Shown here piece after piece: positions 24,394 through 34,300 of a DNA stretch of 64,000 nt. The stretch is from Pseudomonas sp. QS1027. GTDB taxonomy: Bacteria > Pseudomonadota > Gammaproteobacteria > Pseudomonadales > Pseudomonadaceae. Numbering within the stretch: the first letter of the stretch is position 1; each line of letters begins with the position of its first letter. The stretch covers positions 464,007 through 528,006 of the forward strand of contig NZ_PHSU01000011.1 in assembly GCF_002814235.1 (NCBI RefSeq). The letters run 5' to 3'. The notes under the pieces are model-generated. The model ran no database searches and had not been told where the DNA came from. It worked only from the letters and a program-made list of their open reading frames with translations. A program made the translations under genes and the position numbers.

Positions 24394-26271
24394 CTAGCGG
24401 TGCACCATCCCCCGCAACTGCAACACCTGCTCACGCAACTGCTCCGGCACCGCCACTTCGGCCCCGACCGGCGTCCCCGCCACCAGGGTCACCCGCGACC
24501 ACAAGCGCCGGAACAACCCCTTGCTCGGATCACGGCTGAAGAAACTGCCCCACAAACCTTGCAGCGCCAGCGGAATCACAGGCACCGGAGTCTCCTCCAG
24601 CACACGGGTCATGCCGCCCTTGAACTCGTTGATCTCACCGTCGGTGGTCAGCTTGCCTTCAGGGAAGATGCACACCAACTCCCCCTCCTTCAGGTACTCG
24701 GCGATTTTCCGGAACGCGCGCTCGTAGATCTCCAGATCTTCACTGCGCCCGGCAATCGGAATCGCCCCCGCCGTGCGAAAGATGAAGTTGAGCACCGGCA
24801 AGCGGTAGATCTTGTAATACATCACAAACCGGATCGGCCGCCGCACCGCGCCGCCGATCAGCAATGCATCGACAAACGACACATGGTTGCAGACCAGCAA
24901 GGCCGCCCCCTCATCGGGAATCAACTCCAGGTTGCGGTGCTCGACGCGGTACATGGAATGGCTGAGCAGCCAGATCATGAAACGCATGCTGAACTCGGGC
25001 ACGATCTTGAAGATATAGGCGTTGACCGCGATGTTCATCACCGACACCACCAGGAACAACTCGGGGATCGACAGCTTCGCCACGCTCAGCAGCAGGATCG
25101 AGACAATCGCCGAGACCACCATGAACAACGCGTTGAGAATGTTGTTCGCGGCAATCACCCGGGCCCGCTCGTTCTCGGCGGTCCGCGACTGGATCAGGGC
25201 ATACAGCGGCACAATGTAGAAACCGCCGAACACGCCGAGCCCGAGGATATCCACCAGCACCCACCAGGCCTGGTGATAACCGAGGATCGCCAGCCAGTCG
25301 TTGGCCTGTACGTTCTGCGGCAGGTTGCCGGAATGCCACCACAACAACAGGCCGAACAGCGTCAGCCCGAACGAGCCGAAGGGCACCAGGCCGATTTCCA
25401 CCTTGCGCCCCGACAACCGCTCGCAAAGCATGGAGCCGGCGGCGATACCCACGGAAAACACCGTGAGGATCAACGTCACCACGGTTTCATCGCCGTACAA
25501 CCACTCCTTGGCGTACGCCGGGATCTGCGTCAGATAGATCGCCCCGACGAACCAGAACCAGGAGTTGCCGACAATCGAGCGCGATACCGCGGGCGTCTGC
25601 CCCAGGCCCAGGCGCAAGGTGGCCCAGGACTGGCTGAAGATATTCCAGTTCAGCCGCAGTTGCGGGGTCGCCGCCGCCGCCCGGGGAATGCTGCGACTGG
25701 CCAGGTAACCGAGCACCGCCACCAGCACAATGGCGCTGGAGACGATGGGCGCGTAGTGCGCCGAAGACATCATCACCCCGGCGCCGATGGTCCCCGCCAG
25801 GATCGCCAGGAAGGTGCCCATTTCCACCAGGCCATTGCCACCCACCAGTTCCTCTTCCCGCAGGGCCTGGGGCAGGATCGAGTATTTGACCGGGCCGAAC
25901 AGCGCCGAGTGGGTGCCCATGGCGAACAGCGTCAGCAGCATCAACGACAGATGATCGAAGACAAAGCCCACGGCGCCCACCGCCATGATCACGATTTCAC
26001 CCAGCTTGATCACGCGGATCAGCGCGTCCTTGGCGAACTTCTCGCCGAACTGGCCGGCCAGGGCCGAGAACAGGAAGAACGGCAGGATGAACAGCAAGGC
26101 ACAGAGGTTGACCCAGATGCCGCGATCACCCGTGAGGGCCAGCTTGTAGAGGATGGCGAGGATCAACGACTGCTTGAACAGATTGTCGTTGAACGCACCG
26201 AGGGACTGCGTGACGAAGAACGGCAGGAAGCGCCGTGTACGCAGCAGGCTGAACTGTGAGGGGTGACTCAT
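24394..26271 (-). CDS. LplT-PlsC fusion: lysophospholipid transporter and acyltransferase
   Basis: A 625-residue inner-membrane protein. An N-terminal MFS/LplT part (about 1-415, LLRTRRFLPFFVTQSLGAFNDN and ALFGPVKYSILPQ) flips lysophospholipids. A C-terminal PlsC acyltransferase follows, with the HX4D motif NHVSFVD (H463, D468) and FPEGKLT. This is the Aas-type fusion without the AMP-forming acyl-ACP synthetase domain found in three-domain versions. Role: reacylation of 2-lysophospholipids. Start 26271 (MSHPSQFSLLR) has GGGAAG very close upstream. Confidence 0.92.
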   Translation of the reverse strand: MSHPSQFSLLRTRRFLPFFVTQSLGAFNDNLFKQSLILAILYKLALTGDRGIWVNLCALLFILPFFLFSALAGQFGEKFAKDALIRVIKLGEIVIMAVGAVGFVFDHLSLMLLTLFAMGTHSALFGPVKYSILPQALREEELVGGNGLVEMGTFLAILAGTIGAGVMMSSAHYAPIVSSAIVLVAVLGYLASRSIPRAAAATPQLRLNWNIFSQSWATLRLGLGQTPAVSRSIVGNSWFWFVGAIYLTQIPAYAKEWLYGDETVVTLILTVFSVGIAAGSMLCERLSGRKVEIGLVPFGSFGLTLFGLLLWWHSGNLPQNVQANDWLAILGYHQAWWVLVDILGLGVFGGFYIVPLYALIQSRTAENERARVIAANNILNALFMVVSAIVSILLLSVAKLSIPELFLVVSVMNIAVNAYIFKIVPEFSMRFMIWLLSHSMYRVEHRNLELIPDEGAALLVCNHVSFVDALLIGGAVRRPIRFVMYYKIYRLPVLNFIFRTAGAIPIAGRSEDLEIYERAFRKIAEYLKEGELVCIFPEGKLTTDGEINEFKGGMTRVLEETPVPVIPLALQGLWGSFFSRDPSKGLFRRLWSRVTLVAGTPVGAEVAVPEQLREQVLQLRGMVHR

Positions 26272-26362
26272 CTTCCCTGTACCTGAGTGGCGCCGAGAGC
26301 GGCTTTCTTGTTGGAAGGCGGATCACCACCCCCGGGCCACAACCTTACCTAAAATCAGGCAA

Positions 26363-27517
26363 CTATTTCGCTATTCCTGCCAGGCAAGGCGAAACAAAAA
26401 GCTCGCCTTTATAGGCTCCGCGCAAGGTCTTCGAACCGACAATCAGCCAGAGCACCGCCAGCAACGCCACCAGTACCAGGCCGAAACCACTGAAAAAGCC
26501 CAGGTGCAAGGTGCTGCCCAGTTTCAAGGTCGCCAGGGAGTAGACGCCCAGGGGGAAGGTGTAGCCCCACCAGCCGAGGTTGAACGGGATGCCCCGGCGC
26601 AGGTAGCGCAAGGTGATAAGCACCGCCATCAGCATCCACCACAGACCGAAGCCCCAGAGGATGATCCCGGCGATCAGGCCCAGCCCGCTGGCGATTTCGC
26701 CGATGCCGGCGAAACCGTTGGCGGCGAAAATCGCTGGCGAGTCCGCGCCCAGTACCAGCATGCCCAGGGCTCCGGTACCGATCGGGCCCAGCGCCAGCCA
26801 GCTCGAGGCTGCCATGTTTTCATGGGGCAATTTGTGCAGCGCCATGCGCAACAGCAGGATCACCAGGATGCTGAACGCCACCGGCACCGAGAACGCCCAG
26901 AGCACATAGCTGGTGATCAGCACGTTGAACTGCATAGGGCTATCGAGCAGATGCGGCGCCAGCAGGCCACCGCTGGCCGCCGCCACTTCCGCGGCCACCA
27001 CCGGCAACAGCCAGACCGCGGTCATCTGATCGATGCTGTGCTCCTGGCGGGTAAACATCAGGTAGGGAATCAGCACGCCGCAGGCCAGGGACATGGCCAC
27101 GTCGATCCACCACAGCACTTCGGCGACCTGCACCGCGCCGTCGCCCCAACGCGGCACGCCGAACAGCAGGAAACCGTTGATGATGGTCGCCAGCCCCATG
27201 GGGATGGTGCCGAAGAACATCGAGACCGTGGAATGCCCGAAAATCCGCCGCGCCTCATGGAAAAACAACACCCAGCGCGCGCCATAGAGCAGGCTGAACA
27301 CGGCGAACAGCAGGATATTGAACAGCCACAGGCCTTCGGCGAAGGCACGCTGGCCCGGGACTTCAATCGGCAACTGGGCCAGGGCCAGCGCCAGGACGCC
27401 GGTGCCCATGGTGGCGGCGAACCAGTTGGGGGTGAACTGGCGAATGACTTCGCGGGGGTGCTGGAGGTGGCCTAAAGGCCTGATTCCGGATTTGACGCTA
27501 TTGGGGCACGTTTGCAT
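26363..27517 (-). CDS. TDT-family exporter (SLAC1/TehA/SSU1-like)
   Basis: A 384-residue, ten-TM channel-like protein: PNWFAATMGTGVLALAL, MGLATIINGFLLF, WLALGPIGTGALGMLVLG and NLGWWGYTFPLGVY are typical of the C4-dicarboxylate/malic-acid/sulfite TDT family. The phenylalanine-gate region cannot be placed exactly by eye. AGGAG lies 6 nt before ATG 27517. Upstream AT-rich DNA (27545-27620) contains TTATCT/AGATAA dyads, suggesting a regulator site. Substrate (sulfite, malate or tellurite-linked anions) unknown. Confidence 0.85.
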   Translation of the reverse strand: MQTCPNSVKSGIRPLGHLQHPREVIRQFTPNWFAATMGTGVLALALAQLPIEVPGQRAFAEGLWLFNILLFAVFSLLYGARWVLFFHEARRIFGHSTVSMFFGTIPMGLATIINGFLLFGVPRWGDGAVQVAEVLWWIDVAMSLACGVLIPYLMFTRQEHSIDQMTAVWLLPVVAAEVAAASGGLLAPHLLDSPMQFNVLITSYVLWAFSVPVAFSILVILLLRMALHKLPHENMAASSWLALGPIGTGALGMLVLGADSPAIFAANGFAGIGEIASGLGLIAGIILWGFGLWWMLMAVLITLRYLRRGIPFNLGWWGYTFPLGVYSLATLKLGSTLHLGFFSGFGLVLVALLAVLWLIVGSKTLRGAYKGELFVSPCLAGIAK

Positions 27518-27622
27518 GACTGACTCCTGTCCTCGGGTGAGGTTGCAGTCATCATAGAACCGTATCGAATATCCATATAACGGGTATTTTATCTAACTGT
27601 TATCTGTTTTATAGATAAGAAG

Positions 27623-27862
27623 TCAGAGGCTGCCTTCGGTTTCGATCACCAATACCCGCGCCACACCCAAAGGTTCGGCCCCATCCTTGCGATAACGCAT
27701 GCGGACCCGGCCATCGAGCACCACAAACACCTCCTGCCCGTCATTGACGTGCCAGACGTAGGGCTGGTCGCTCCAGTGCACGCGGGTGCTGATGCCGTTC
27801 ATGCTGGCGATGTCCAGCGCCGCCCAGGGACGGCTGCCGGTGAAGCCCCGGCTACGCGATAA
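27623..27862 (-). pseudogene. Eroded cupin-domain gene
   Basis: The reverse strand encodes FTGSRPWAALDIASMNGIST, then YVWHVNDGQEVFVVLDGRVR and RVLVIETEGSL, the pattern of Pseudomonas single-cupin proteins. There is no start codon before GFTGSRPW: an in-frame stop lies at 27865-27863 and the first ATG (27802) is inside the domain. The usual strand between the MRYR and PLG...ARVLVIE parts also looks missing, so the gene appears truncated at the 5' end and internally deleted. The internal deletion is judged from memory of the family. Confidence 0.55.
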
Positions 27863-27867
27863 TCATC

Positions 27868-28482
27868 ATGGGCATCGCCGTAATCGCCTTCAACGGCATC
27901 AGCCCTTTTCATTTATCCGTGCCCACGCTGGTGTTTGCCGAGCAGCGCGAAGGCATCGAAATGCCGCGCTTTTCCCTGAAGGTCTGCGGCTTCAAGCCGG
28001 GCCCACTGAGTACCTCGGCGGGTGTCGATATCCAGGTTCATCATGGGCTTGAGGTCCTGGAACAGGCCGATGTGATCATCATGCCATCATGGCGCGACAC
28101 CGAAGAACGGCCGCCCGAGCCATTGCTGGAAGCCCTGCGCCAGGCACACGACAAAGGCACGCGGATCGTCGGCCTGTGCCTGGGGGCCTTTGTCCTTGCC
28201 GAAGCCGGGCTGCTGGACGGACGCAAGGCCACCCCCCATTGGAATTGGGCCTCGACCTTCGCCCGCAAATACCCTCGGGTGCTGCTGGATGCCGATGTGC
28301 TGTATGCCGAGTCCGGGCACTTGCTGACCTCGGCCGGCACCGCCGCCGGCCTGGATTGCTGCCTGTACCTGATGCAGCAACTGTGCAGGGCCGAGGTCAC
28401 GCACAAGGTGGCCCGACGGCTGGTGGTCGCGCCCCATCGTTCGGGTGGCCAGGCGCAGTTTGTCGGGCGCCCACCCCATTAA
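27868..28482 (+). pseudogene. GlxA-type AraC-family regulator, C-terminal DNA-binding domain lost
   Basis: 204 codons encode the DJ-1/PfpI-like (GATase1) sensor domain of GlxA/FtrA-type regulators: VPTLVFAEQREGIEMPRFSL, GLCLGAFVLAEAGLLDGR, ATPHWNWASTFARKYPRV and LTSAGTAAGLDCCLYLMQ. Full-length members (about 310-330 residues) continue past the RSGGQAQF motif into an AraC-type HTH. Here the frame stops seven codons later (VGRPPH) and 17 nt before a REPIN. It therefore lacks DNA binding and is probably non-functional. The 5' end abuts the eroded cupin gene with only 5 nt between them. Confidence 0.75.
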
Positions 28483-28498
28483 CGTCGAACACATCCCC

Positions 28499-28590
28499 CT
28501 GTAGGAGCCGGTTTGCTGGCGATGGCGATTTTCCAGTCGATAACGATGTCGACCATCAGATCGCAATCGCCAGCAAACCGGCTCCTGAAG
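28499..28590. repeat. REPIN downstream of the truncated regulator
   Basis: CTGTAGGAGCCGGTTTGCTGGCGATGGC faces an inverted copy ending CAAACCGGCTCCTGAAG. The elements lie between the truncated GlxA-type gene and the convergent gene ending at 28592. Confidence 0.9.
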
Positions 28591-28591
28591 G

Positions 28592-29356
28592 TCATGGGCT
28601 GTTAAACAGGCGCAAACCGCCGACAGAAGGACGCGTATCCACCTCTTGTTCCAAACGATAAAGATCCAGTTGAGCCTCCCGGCGTAACCACGCCGCATCC
28701 AGCACCGGCTCCGCACCCGGAGTTGGCCGCTTGATTTCATCGCCACGCACCAGCGCACCACGCAAAATCGCAAAACGCGCCCGGTTGATATGCCCGCCGG
28801 AGCCATAGGTGCCGGCCCGGCCCAACTTCGCGGCAACGCCGGTTTCTCGCCCGAACCAGCCGCCGCCGATACCGAGGCGCGCCATGATAAACGCATGATC
28901 GCGGAGAATCGCCGCACAGACCTGGATCAATTCGATAAAGGCCTGGGACGCGATATCCATCGCCTCCAGACCATGCAACTGGGCAATGCGCTTGCCGACC
29001 CACACGCCCTTGGTCCTGAGCAACAGCGCATCGACGCTGTCATGGGCCAACTCGACCCGACGCCGCGGATCAGCCTCGTGCAACAGCGCCTGCCGCAAAC
29101 TCTGCAGGGCAAAGGCCATGGGCGCAGCGCCCTGGGGCCGCATCCGCCGTGAGGGCAGCACATGGCAGAGCAGTTGATGCAGGCCGAACAGGCTCTCGGG
29201 CTGCAGGAACAAACGGGCCTGGGCGGACAACGGCTGCCAGGCCACCTCCTGCAGCAGACCGAGCATTTGTGTCAGGTCCGCAGACTGGAACCGCAGGGCA
29301 AGCTGGGTGGACGTCGGCAAGGGTACCCGGATGCCTGAGCGTGTGGGAGTCGTCAT
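28592..29356 (-). CDS. Hypothetical protein, 254 residues
   Basis: Starts MTTPTRSGIRVPLPTSTQLA and ends GGLRLFNSP. It is mostly alpha-helical and soluble, with no signal peptide. A glycine-rich patch (GIGGGWFGRETGVAAK, LGRAGTYGSGGHIN) is the only distinctive feature. Codon use is like its GC-rich neighbours. I do not recognise the family. It is monocistronic, with a REPIN on its downstream side and an MFS gene ending 89 nt upstream of it. A ribosome site before ATG 29356 is weak. Confidence 0.6.
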   Translation of the reverse strand: MTTPTRSGIRVPLPTSTQLALRFQSADLTQMLGLLQEVAWQPLSAQARLFLQPESLFGLHQLLCHVLPSRRMRPQGAAPMAFALQSLRQALLHEADPRRRVELAHDSVDALLLRTKGVWVGKRIAQLHGLEAMDIASQAFIELIQVCAAILRDHAFIMARLGIGGGWFGRETGVAAKLGRAGTYGSGGHINRARFAILRGALVRGDEIKRPTPGAEPVLDAAWLRREAQLDLYRLEQEVDTRPSVGGLRLFNSP

Positions 29357-29445
29357 TGAGCACCGTGATCCTTCCGGTAAAAGACCCCAGTCTGACCAGC
29401 ACCCCGCCGTCGATCTTGCAATAACCGATCAGCCGGCTGACCGGT

Positions 29446-30642
29446 TCAGGCCACCAGGTCCCGTGCCGGACGACGCCACAGCAACATCAGCAAGGCCCCC
29501 AGGGACAGCCCGATCAACATCACGCCGTAGCCATCGGTCGTCGCGATCAGGCCGAAACTGCGGCACAAGTTGCCCGCCAGCAACGCCGGCAGGCAGAACG
29601 CCAGGTAGCTCAGTGCATAAAAGGCCGACATCAGACCCGCCCGCTCATGGGGCAAGGCCAGTGGCACCACACTGCGCAACGCGCCGAGGAAACCCGAGCC
29701 AAAACCGCTGCCCGCGACCAGCGTGGCGAAGAGAAACAGAGGGAGACTGGCAGTGTGCACGGCCAGCAGAATCAGGCTGACACCGATGGCCAGCAGCACG
29801 GCCCCCAGGGGCAGGACTTTTTGCGCCGAACGATTGCGCTGGGTGAAGATCGCCAGAGCCCCGCTGAGGGTCAGCACCGCCACCAGCACGCCGCCGATCA
29901 GGTTGGAGGTCGAGCCGGTCGCGGCACGTACCAGCGAAGGCGCGAGCGACAGGTAGAAACCGCCCATGGCCCAGACCGCAACGTCCACCGGCAAGGCTAT
30001 CCACAAGGCCTTGCGCGCTTGTGGTGGCACATGCAGGGTCGGGCGTAACGACGCCAGGGCGCCCGGCTGCGCACTGACCGTTTCCGGCAAGCGCCAGACA
30101 TACGCCGCCTGCACCACCAGCAAACCAAACATGATCCAGTACACCAATTGCATGGGGTGTGGCGCGAACTCCACCAGCAAACCGGAACCGAGGCCACCGC
30201 AGGCCATGCCCAGCAAAGGCGCAATGCTGTTGATCAGCGGCCCCTTGCGGTTGTCATTGTCCAGCAGGGACGCACCCAGTACGCTGGTCGCCATGCCGGT
30301 GGCAAAGCCCTGCAGTGCCCGCGCGGCGATCAGCAACACGGCGCTGTCGGCCGAGATAAACAGCAACATCGCGCCGATATCCAACAACAGCGCGGCAAAG
30401 ATCACCGGCCGCCGACCCAGATGGTCGGACAGCGAACCGACCGTCAACAGCGCCGCCAGCAGACTCAGGGCATACACCCCGAAGATCAGCGTCAGGGTCG
30501 CCGCGGAAAACTGCAGGGTTTCCTGATACAGATGATACAAGGGCGTCGGCGCGCTGGAGGCGGCCAGAAAGGTCAGCAAGGTGATCGACAGGAACACCTG
30601 GCTCGCCAGGTTGGAGACCGGCGTTTCGACGCGGTTGGACAT
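29446..30642 (-). CDS. MFS transporter, drug-efflux type
   Basis: A 398-residue, 12-TM permease. TPLYHLYQETLQFSAATLTL near the N-terminus and SLSDHLGRRPVIFAALLLD after TM2 mark an MFS exporter. ATG 30642 has GGAG 7 nt upstream. Divergent from a TetR-family gene with a palindromic operator between them, so expression is probably derepressed by a toxic ligand that it exports. Substrate unknown. Confidence 0.88.
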   Translation of the reverse strand: MSNRVETPVSNLASQVFLSITLLTFLAASSAPTPLYHLYQETLQFSAATLTLIFGVYALSLLAALLTVGSLSDHLGRRPVIFAALLLDIGAMLLFISADSAVLLIAARALQGFATGMATSVLGASLLDNDNRKGPLINSIAPLLGMACGGLGSGLLVEFAPHPMQLVYWIMFGLLVVQAAYVWRLPETVSAQPGALASLRPTLHVPPQARKALWIALPVDVAVWAMGGFYLSLAPSLVRAATGSTSNLIGGVLVAVLTLSGALAIFTQRNRSAQKVLPLGAVLLAIGVSLILLAVHTASLPLFLFATLVAGSGFGSGFLGALRSVVPLALPHERAGLMSAFYALSYLAFCLPALLAGNLCRSFGLIATTDGYGVMLIGLSLGALLMLLWRRPARDLVA

Positions 30643-30662
30643 GGGTACACTCCACAGGAAAG

Positions 30663-30689
30663 CGCAAAAGCTAAAATGTTGCTTTTGCG
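30663..30689. promoter_or_regulatory. Palindromic TetR-type operator
   Basis: CGCAAAAGC and GCTTTTGCG are perfect 9-bp arms separated by 9 nt, located between the divergent MFS and TetR genes. Size and placement fit an operator for the adjacent TetR repressor. Confidence 0.75.
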
Positions 30690-30742
30690 GAGTGTGCTAC
30701 GGCTTTTCTCTTAAAGCAAATTCTTTGTGTTAAGGTTTTGGC

Positions 30743-31285
30743 ATGGCGATCAAAGAAAGTGTACGTCCGGGCGGCCGCAGTGCCCGGGTGCAGGAATCGA
30801 TTCATCAGGCAGTCCGCGCGCTTCTCGAAGAGCAGGACCGCGCGAGCCTGACCGTCCCGCAGATCGCGGCGCGGGCCGGGGTTACGCCCTCGACCATCTA
30901 TCGGCGCTGGGGCGACCTGGCGGCGTTGTTGGCGGATGTGGCCTTTGCCCGTATGCGCCCGGAGGTCGAACCGGCCAATACCGCCAGCCTGCGCGGCGAC
31001 CTGCGGGCCTGGGCCGAGCAGTATCTGGATGAAATCAGCTCGGAACCGGGCCGGCAGATGATGCGTGATGTGCAATGCAGCCCCAGCACGGGCTATTGCA
31101 CGACCATTCTCGGCGGACAGTTGCAGACCATTCTCGATCGCTACCCGAGCGAAAACCTGCCCAGCGTCGAGCGCCTGCTCGACCTGATCGTCGCGCCGAC
31201 GGTGTTCCGGGTGCTGTTCGCGGACGCGCCGTTGAGTGTCGACGCACTGCACCGGCAGATCGAACTGGCACTCACTGCCCCGTAG
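30743..31285 (+). CDS. TetR-family transcriptional regulator
   Basis: A 180-residue repressor. The N-terminal HTH (VPQIAARAGVTPSTIYRRWG, about residues 35-58) is intact. The C-terminal domain (GDLRAWAEQYLDEISS, then LDLIVAPTVFRVLFA) is of the TetR_C type found in regulators of efflux genes. Divergent from the MFS gene; likely binds the 9-9-9 palindrome at 30663-30689 and controls both genes. Ligand unknown. Confidence 0.9.
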   Translation: MAIKESVRPGGRSARVQESIHQAVRALLEEQDRASLTVPQIAARAGVTPSTIYRRWGDLAALLADVAFARMRPEVEPANTASLRGDLRAWAEQYLDEISSEPGRQMMRDVQCSPSTGYCTTILGGQLQTILDRYPSENLPSVERLLDLIVAPTVFRVLFADAPLSVDALHRQIELALTAP

Positions 31286-31390
31286 CAACAGGGCTGCGAC
31301 CTTGGTCGACACTGACGCCGCCCGGCCATCGTGCGAGACTGTAGCGCCAGGGCCGGACTGCCCTCGGGATGTCTTTTGCCGGGAGTTTCC

Positions 31391-34300
31391 ATGTCGCTGT
31401 CCAGCGGGCTGATCGCCGCCGTCGCCCTGGCCTATATGGCCATTATGTTCGCCATCGCCTTTTATGGTGACCGCCGCAGCGCGCCCTTGCCGCCGCGCGT
31501 GCGAGCCTGGGTGTACAGCCTGTCGCTGGCCGTCTATTGCACCAGCTGGACCTTCTTCGGCGCGGTCGGCCAGGCCGCCGACCAGCTCTGGGCGTTCCTG
31601 CCGATCTACCTGGGCCCCGTGCTGCTGCTGGTGTTCGCGCCCTGGGTCCTGCAGAAGATGGTGCTGATCAGCAAACAGGAAAACATCACCTCCATCGCCG
31701 ACTTCATCGCCGCCCGCTACGGCAAGTCGCAGTCCCTGGCGGTGGTGGTGGCGCTGATCTGCCTGGTCGGCGTGCTGCCCTATATCGCCCTGCAACTGAA
31801 AGCCATCGTCCTCGGCGTCAACCTGTTGATCGGTGCCGGCGCCGACGCCATGGGCGTCCGCGCCCAGGACACAGCCCTGGTGGTATCGCTGATCCTGGCG
31901 CTGTTCACCATCGTCTTCGGTACCCGCAACCTCGACGCCACCGAACACCACCGCGGCATGGTGCTGGCGATTGCCTTCGAATCCCTGGTCAAGCTGTTCG
32001 CCTTTCTCGCCGTCGGCGCCTTCGTCACCTACGGCCTCTACGACGGTTTCGATGATTTGTTCGACCAGGCCAAAACCTCGGCGCTGCTGGCCGAATACTG
32101 GGAGGAAACGGTCAACTGGCCATCCATGGTGGTGCAGACCGGCGTGGCGATGATGGCGATCATCTGCCTGCCCCGGCAGTTCCATGTCACCGTGGTGGAA
32201 AATATCGAACCCCAGGACCTGCGCCTGGCCAAGTGGGTGTTCCCCGCCTACCTGATCCTCGCGGCGCTGTTCGTGGTGCCGATCGCCCTGGCCGGGCGCA
32301 TGATGTTGCCCACGGATGTCCTGCGCGACTCCTACGTTATCAGCCTGCCGTTGGCCCAGGCCCATCCGGCGCTGGCCTTGCTGGCCTTTATCGGTGGCGC
32401 TTCGGCGGCCACCGGCATGGTGATTGTCGCCAGCGTCGCGCTGTCGACCATGGTCTCCAATGACATGCTGCTGCCCTGGCTGCTGCGCCGGCAGAACTCC
32501 GAGCGGCCGTTCGAAGTGTTCCGTCACTGGATGCTTTCGGTACGCCGGGTCAGCATTGTCGCCATTCTCCTGTTGGCCTACGTCAGCTACCGCCTGCTGG
32601 GCTCGACCGCGAGCCTGGCGACCATCGGCCAGATCGCCTTCGCCGCCGTGACCCAGCTGGCACCGGCCATGCTCGGCGCGCTGTACTGGAAACAGGCCAA
32701 CCGCCGCGGGGTGTTTGCCGGTATCGCCGGCGGTACCTTCCTCTGGTTCTATACCTTGATCCTGCCGATCGCCGCCCACAGCCTGGGCTGGTCGCTGAGC
32801 AGTTTCCCCGGGTTGGCCTGGCTGCACGGCAACCCGCTGAACCTGCCGATCAGTCCGCTGACCCAGGGCGTGGTGCTGTCACTGGCGGGCAACTTCACCC
32901 TGTTCGCCTGGGTCTCGGTGCTGTCGCGCACACGGGTCTCCGAGCACTGGCAGGCCGGGCGTTTTATCGGTCAGGAACTCAACGCCCGACCCGGCGCCCG
33001 CTCGATGCTGGCGGTACAGATCGAAGACCTGCTGACCCTCGCCGCACGCTTTGTCGGCGAAGAGCGCGCACGCCAGAGTTTTATCCGTTTCGCCTATCGC
33101 CAGGGCAAGGGCTTCAACCCGAACCAGAACGCCGACAGTGACTGGATCGCCCACACCGAGCGCCTGCTGGCCGGGGTACTCGGGGCGTCCTCGACCCGCG
33201 CGGTGGTGAAAGCCGCCATTGAAGGGCGGGAAATGCAACTCGAAGATGTTGTCCGGATCGCCGACGAAGCCTCCGAAGTCCTGCAGTTCAACCGCGCGTT
33301 GCTGCAAGGCGCCATCGAAAACATCACCCAGGGCATCAGCGTGGTCGACCAGTCCCTGAGGCTGGTGGCCTGGAACCGGCGTTACCTGGAACTGTTCAAT
33401 TACCCGGACGGCCTGATCAGTGTCGGCCGGCCGATTGCCGATATCATCCGCTACAACGCCGAACGCGGCCTGTGCGGGCCCGGCGAGGCCGAAGTGCATG
33501 TCGCGCGGCGCCTGCACTGGATGCGCCAGGGCCGCGCGCATACCTCGGAGCGGCTGTTCCCCAACGGCCGGGTGATCGAGCTGATCGGCAACCCGATGCC
33601 CGGTGGCGGTTTTGTCATGAGCTTCACCGACATCACCGCGTTCCGCGAGGCCGAGCAGGCCCTGACCGAAGCCAACGAGGGCCTGGAACAGCGCGTCACC
33701 GAACGGACCCACGAACTGTCGCAACTGAACATCGCCCTGACCGAGGCCAAGGGCACGGCGGAAACGGCCAACCAGTCCAAGACCCGGTTCCTCGCGGCGG
33801 TCAGCCACGACCTGATGCAGCCACTGAACGCCGCCCGCCTGTTCTCCGCCGCCCTCTCCCACCAGGACGACAGCCTGTCCCCGGAGGCCCAGCAACTGGT
33901 CCAGCACCTGGATAGCTCGCTGCGTTCGGCCGAGGACCTGATCAGCGACCTGCTGGATATTTCGCGCCTGGAGAACGGCAAGATCACGCCCAATCCGCAG
34001 CCTTTTGTCCTCAACGAACTGTTCGACACCCTCGGCGCGGAATTCAAGGCCCTGGCCCAGGAGCAAGGCATGAGCTTCCGGGTTCGTGGCAGCCGTTTGC
34101 CGGTGAACAGCGATATCAAGCTGTTGCGGCGGATCCTGCAGAACTTCCTGACCAATGCCTTCCGCTACGCCAAGGGCCCGGTCCTGCTCGGCGTACGGCG
34201 CCAGGGCGGCCAGTTGTCATTGGAAGTCTGGGACCGCGGGCCGGGCATTCCCGAGGACAAGCGCCAGGTGATTTTCGAGGAATTCAAACGGCTGGACAGC

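Noticed and set aside
24400..26259. 619-codon forward frame opposite the LplT-PlsC gene
   Set aside because: His/Arg/Gln-rich shadow composition; the reverse strand has the acyltransferase and transporter motifs.
22623..28590. REP repeats as a CRISPR array
   Set aside because: The repeats are inverted palindromic pairs at irregular spacing without uniform spacers; they are REP/REPIN elements.
30671..32827. 718-codon reverse frame opposite TetR and the sensor kinase
   Set aside because: Gly/Gln/His-rich shadow; forward genes are certain.
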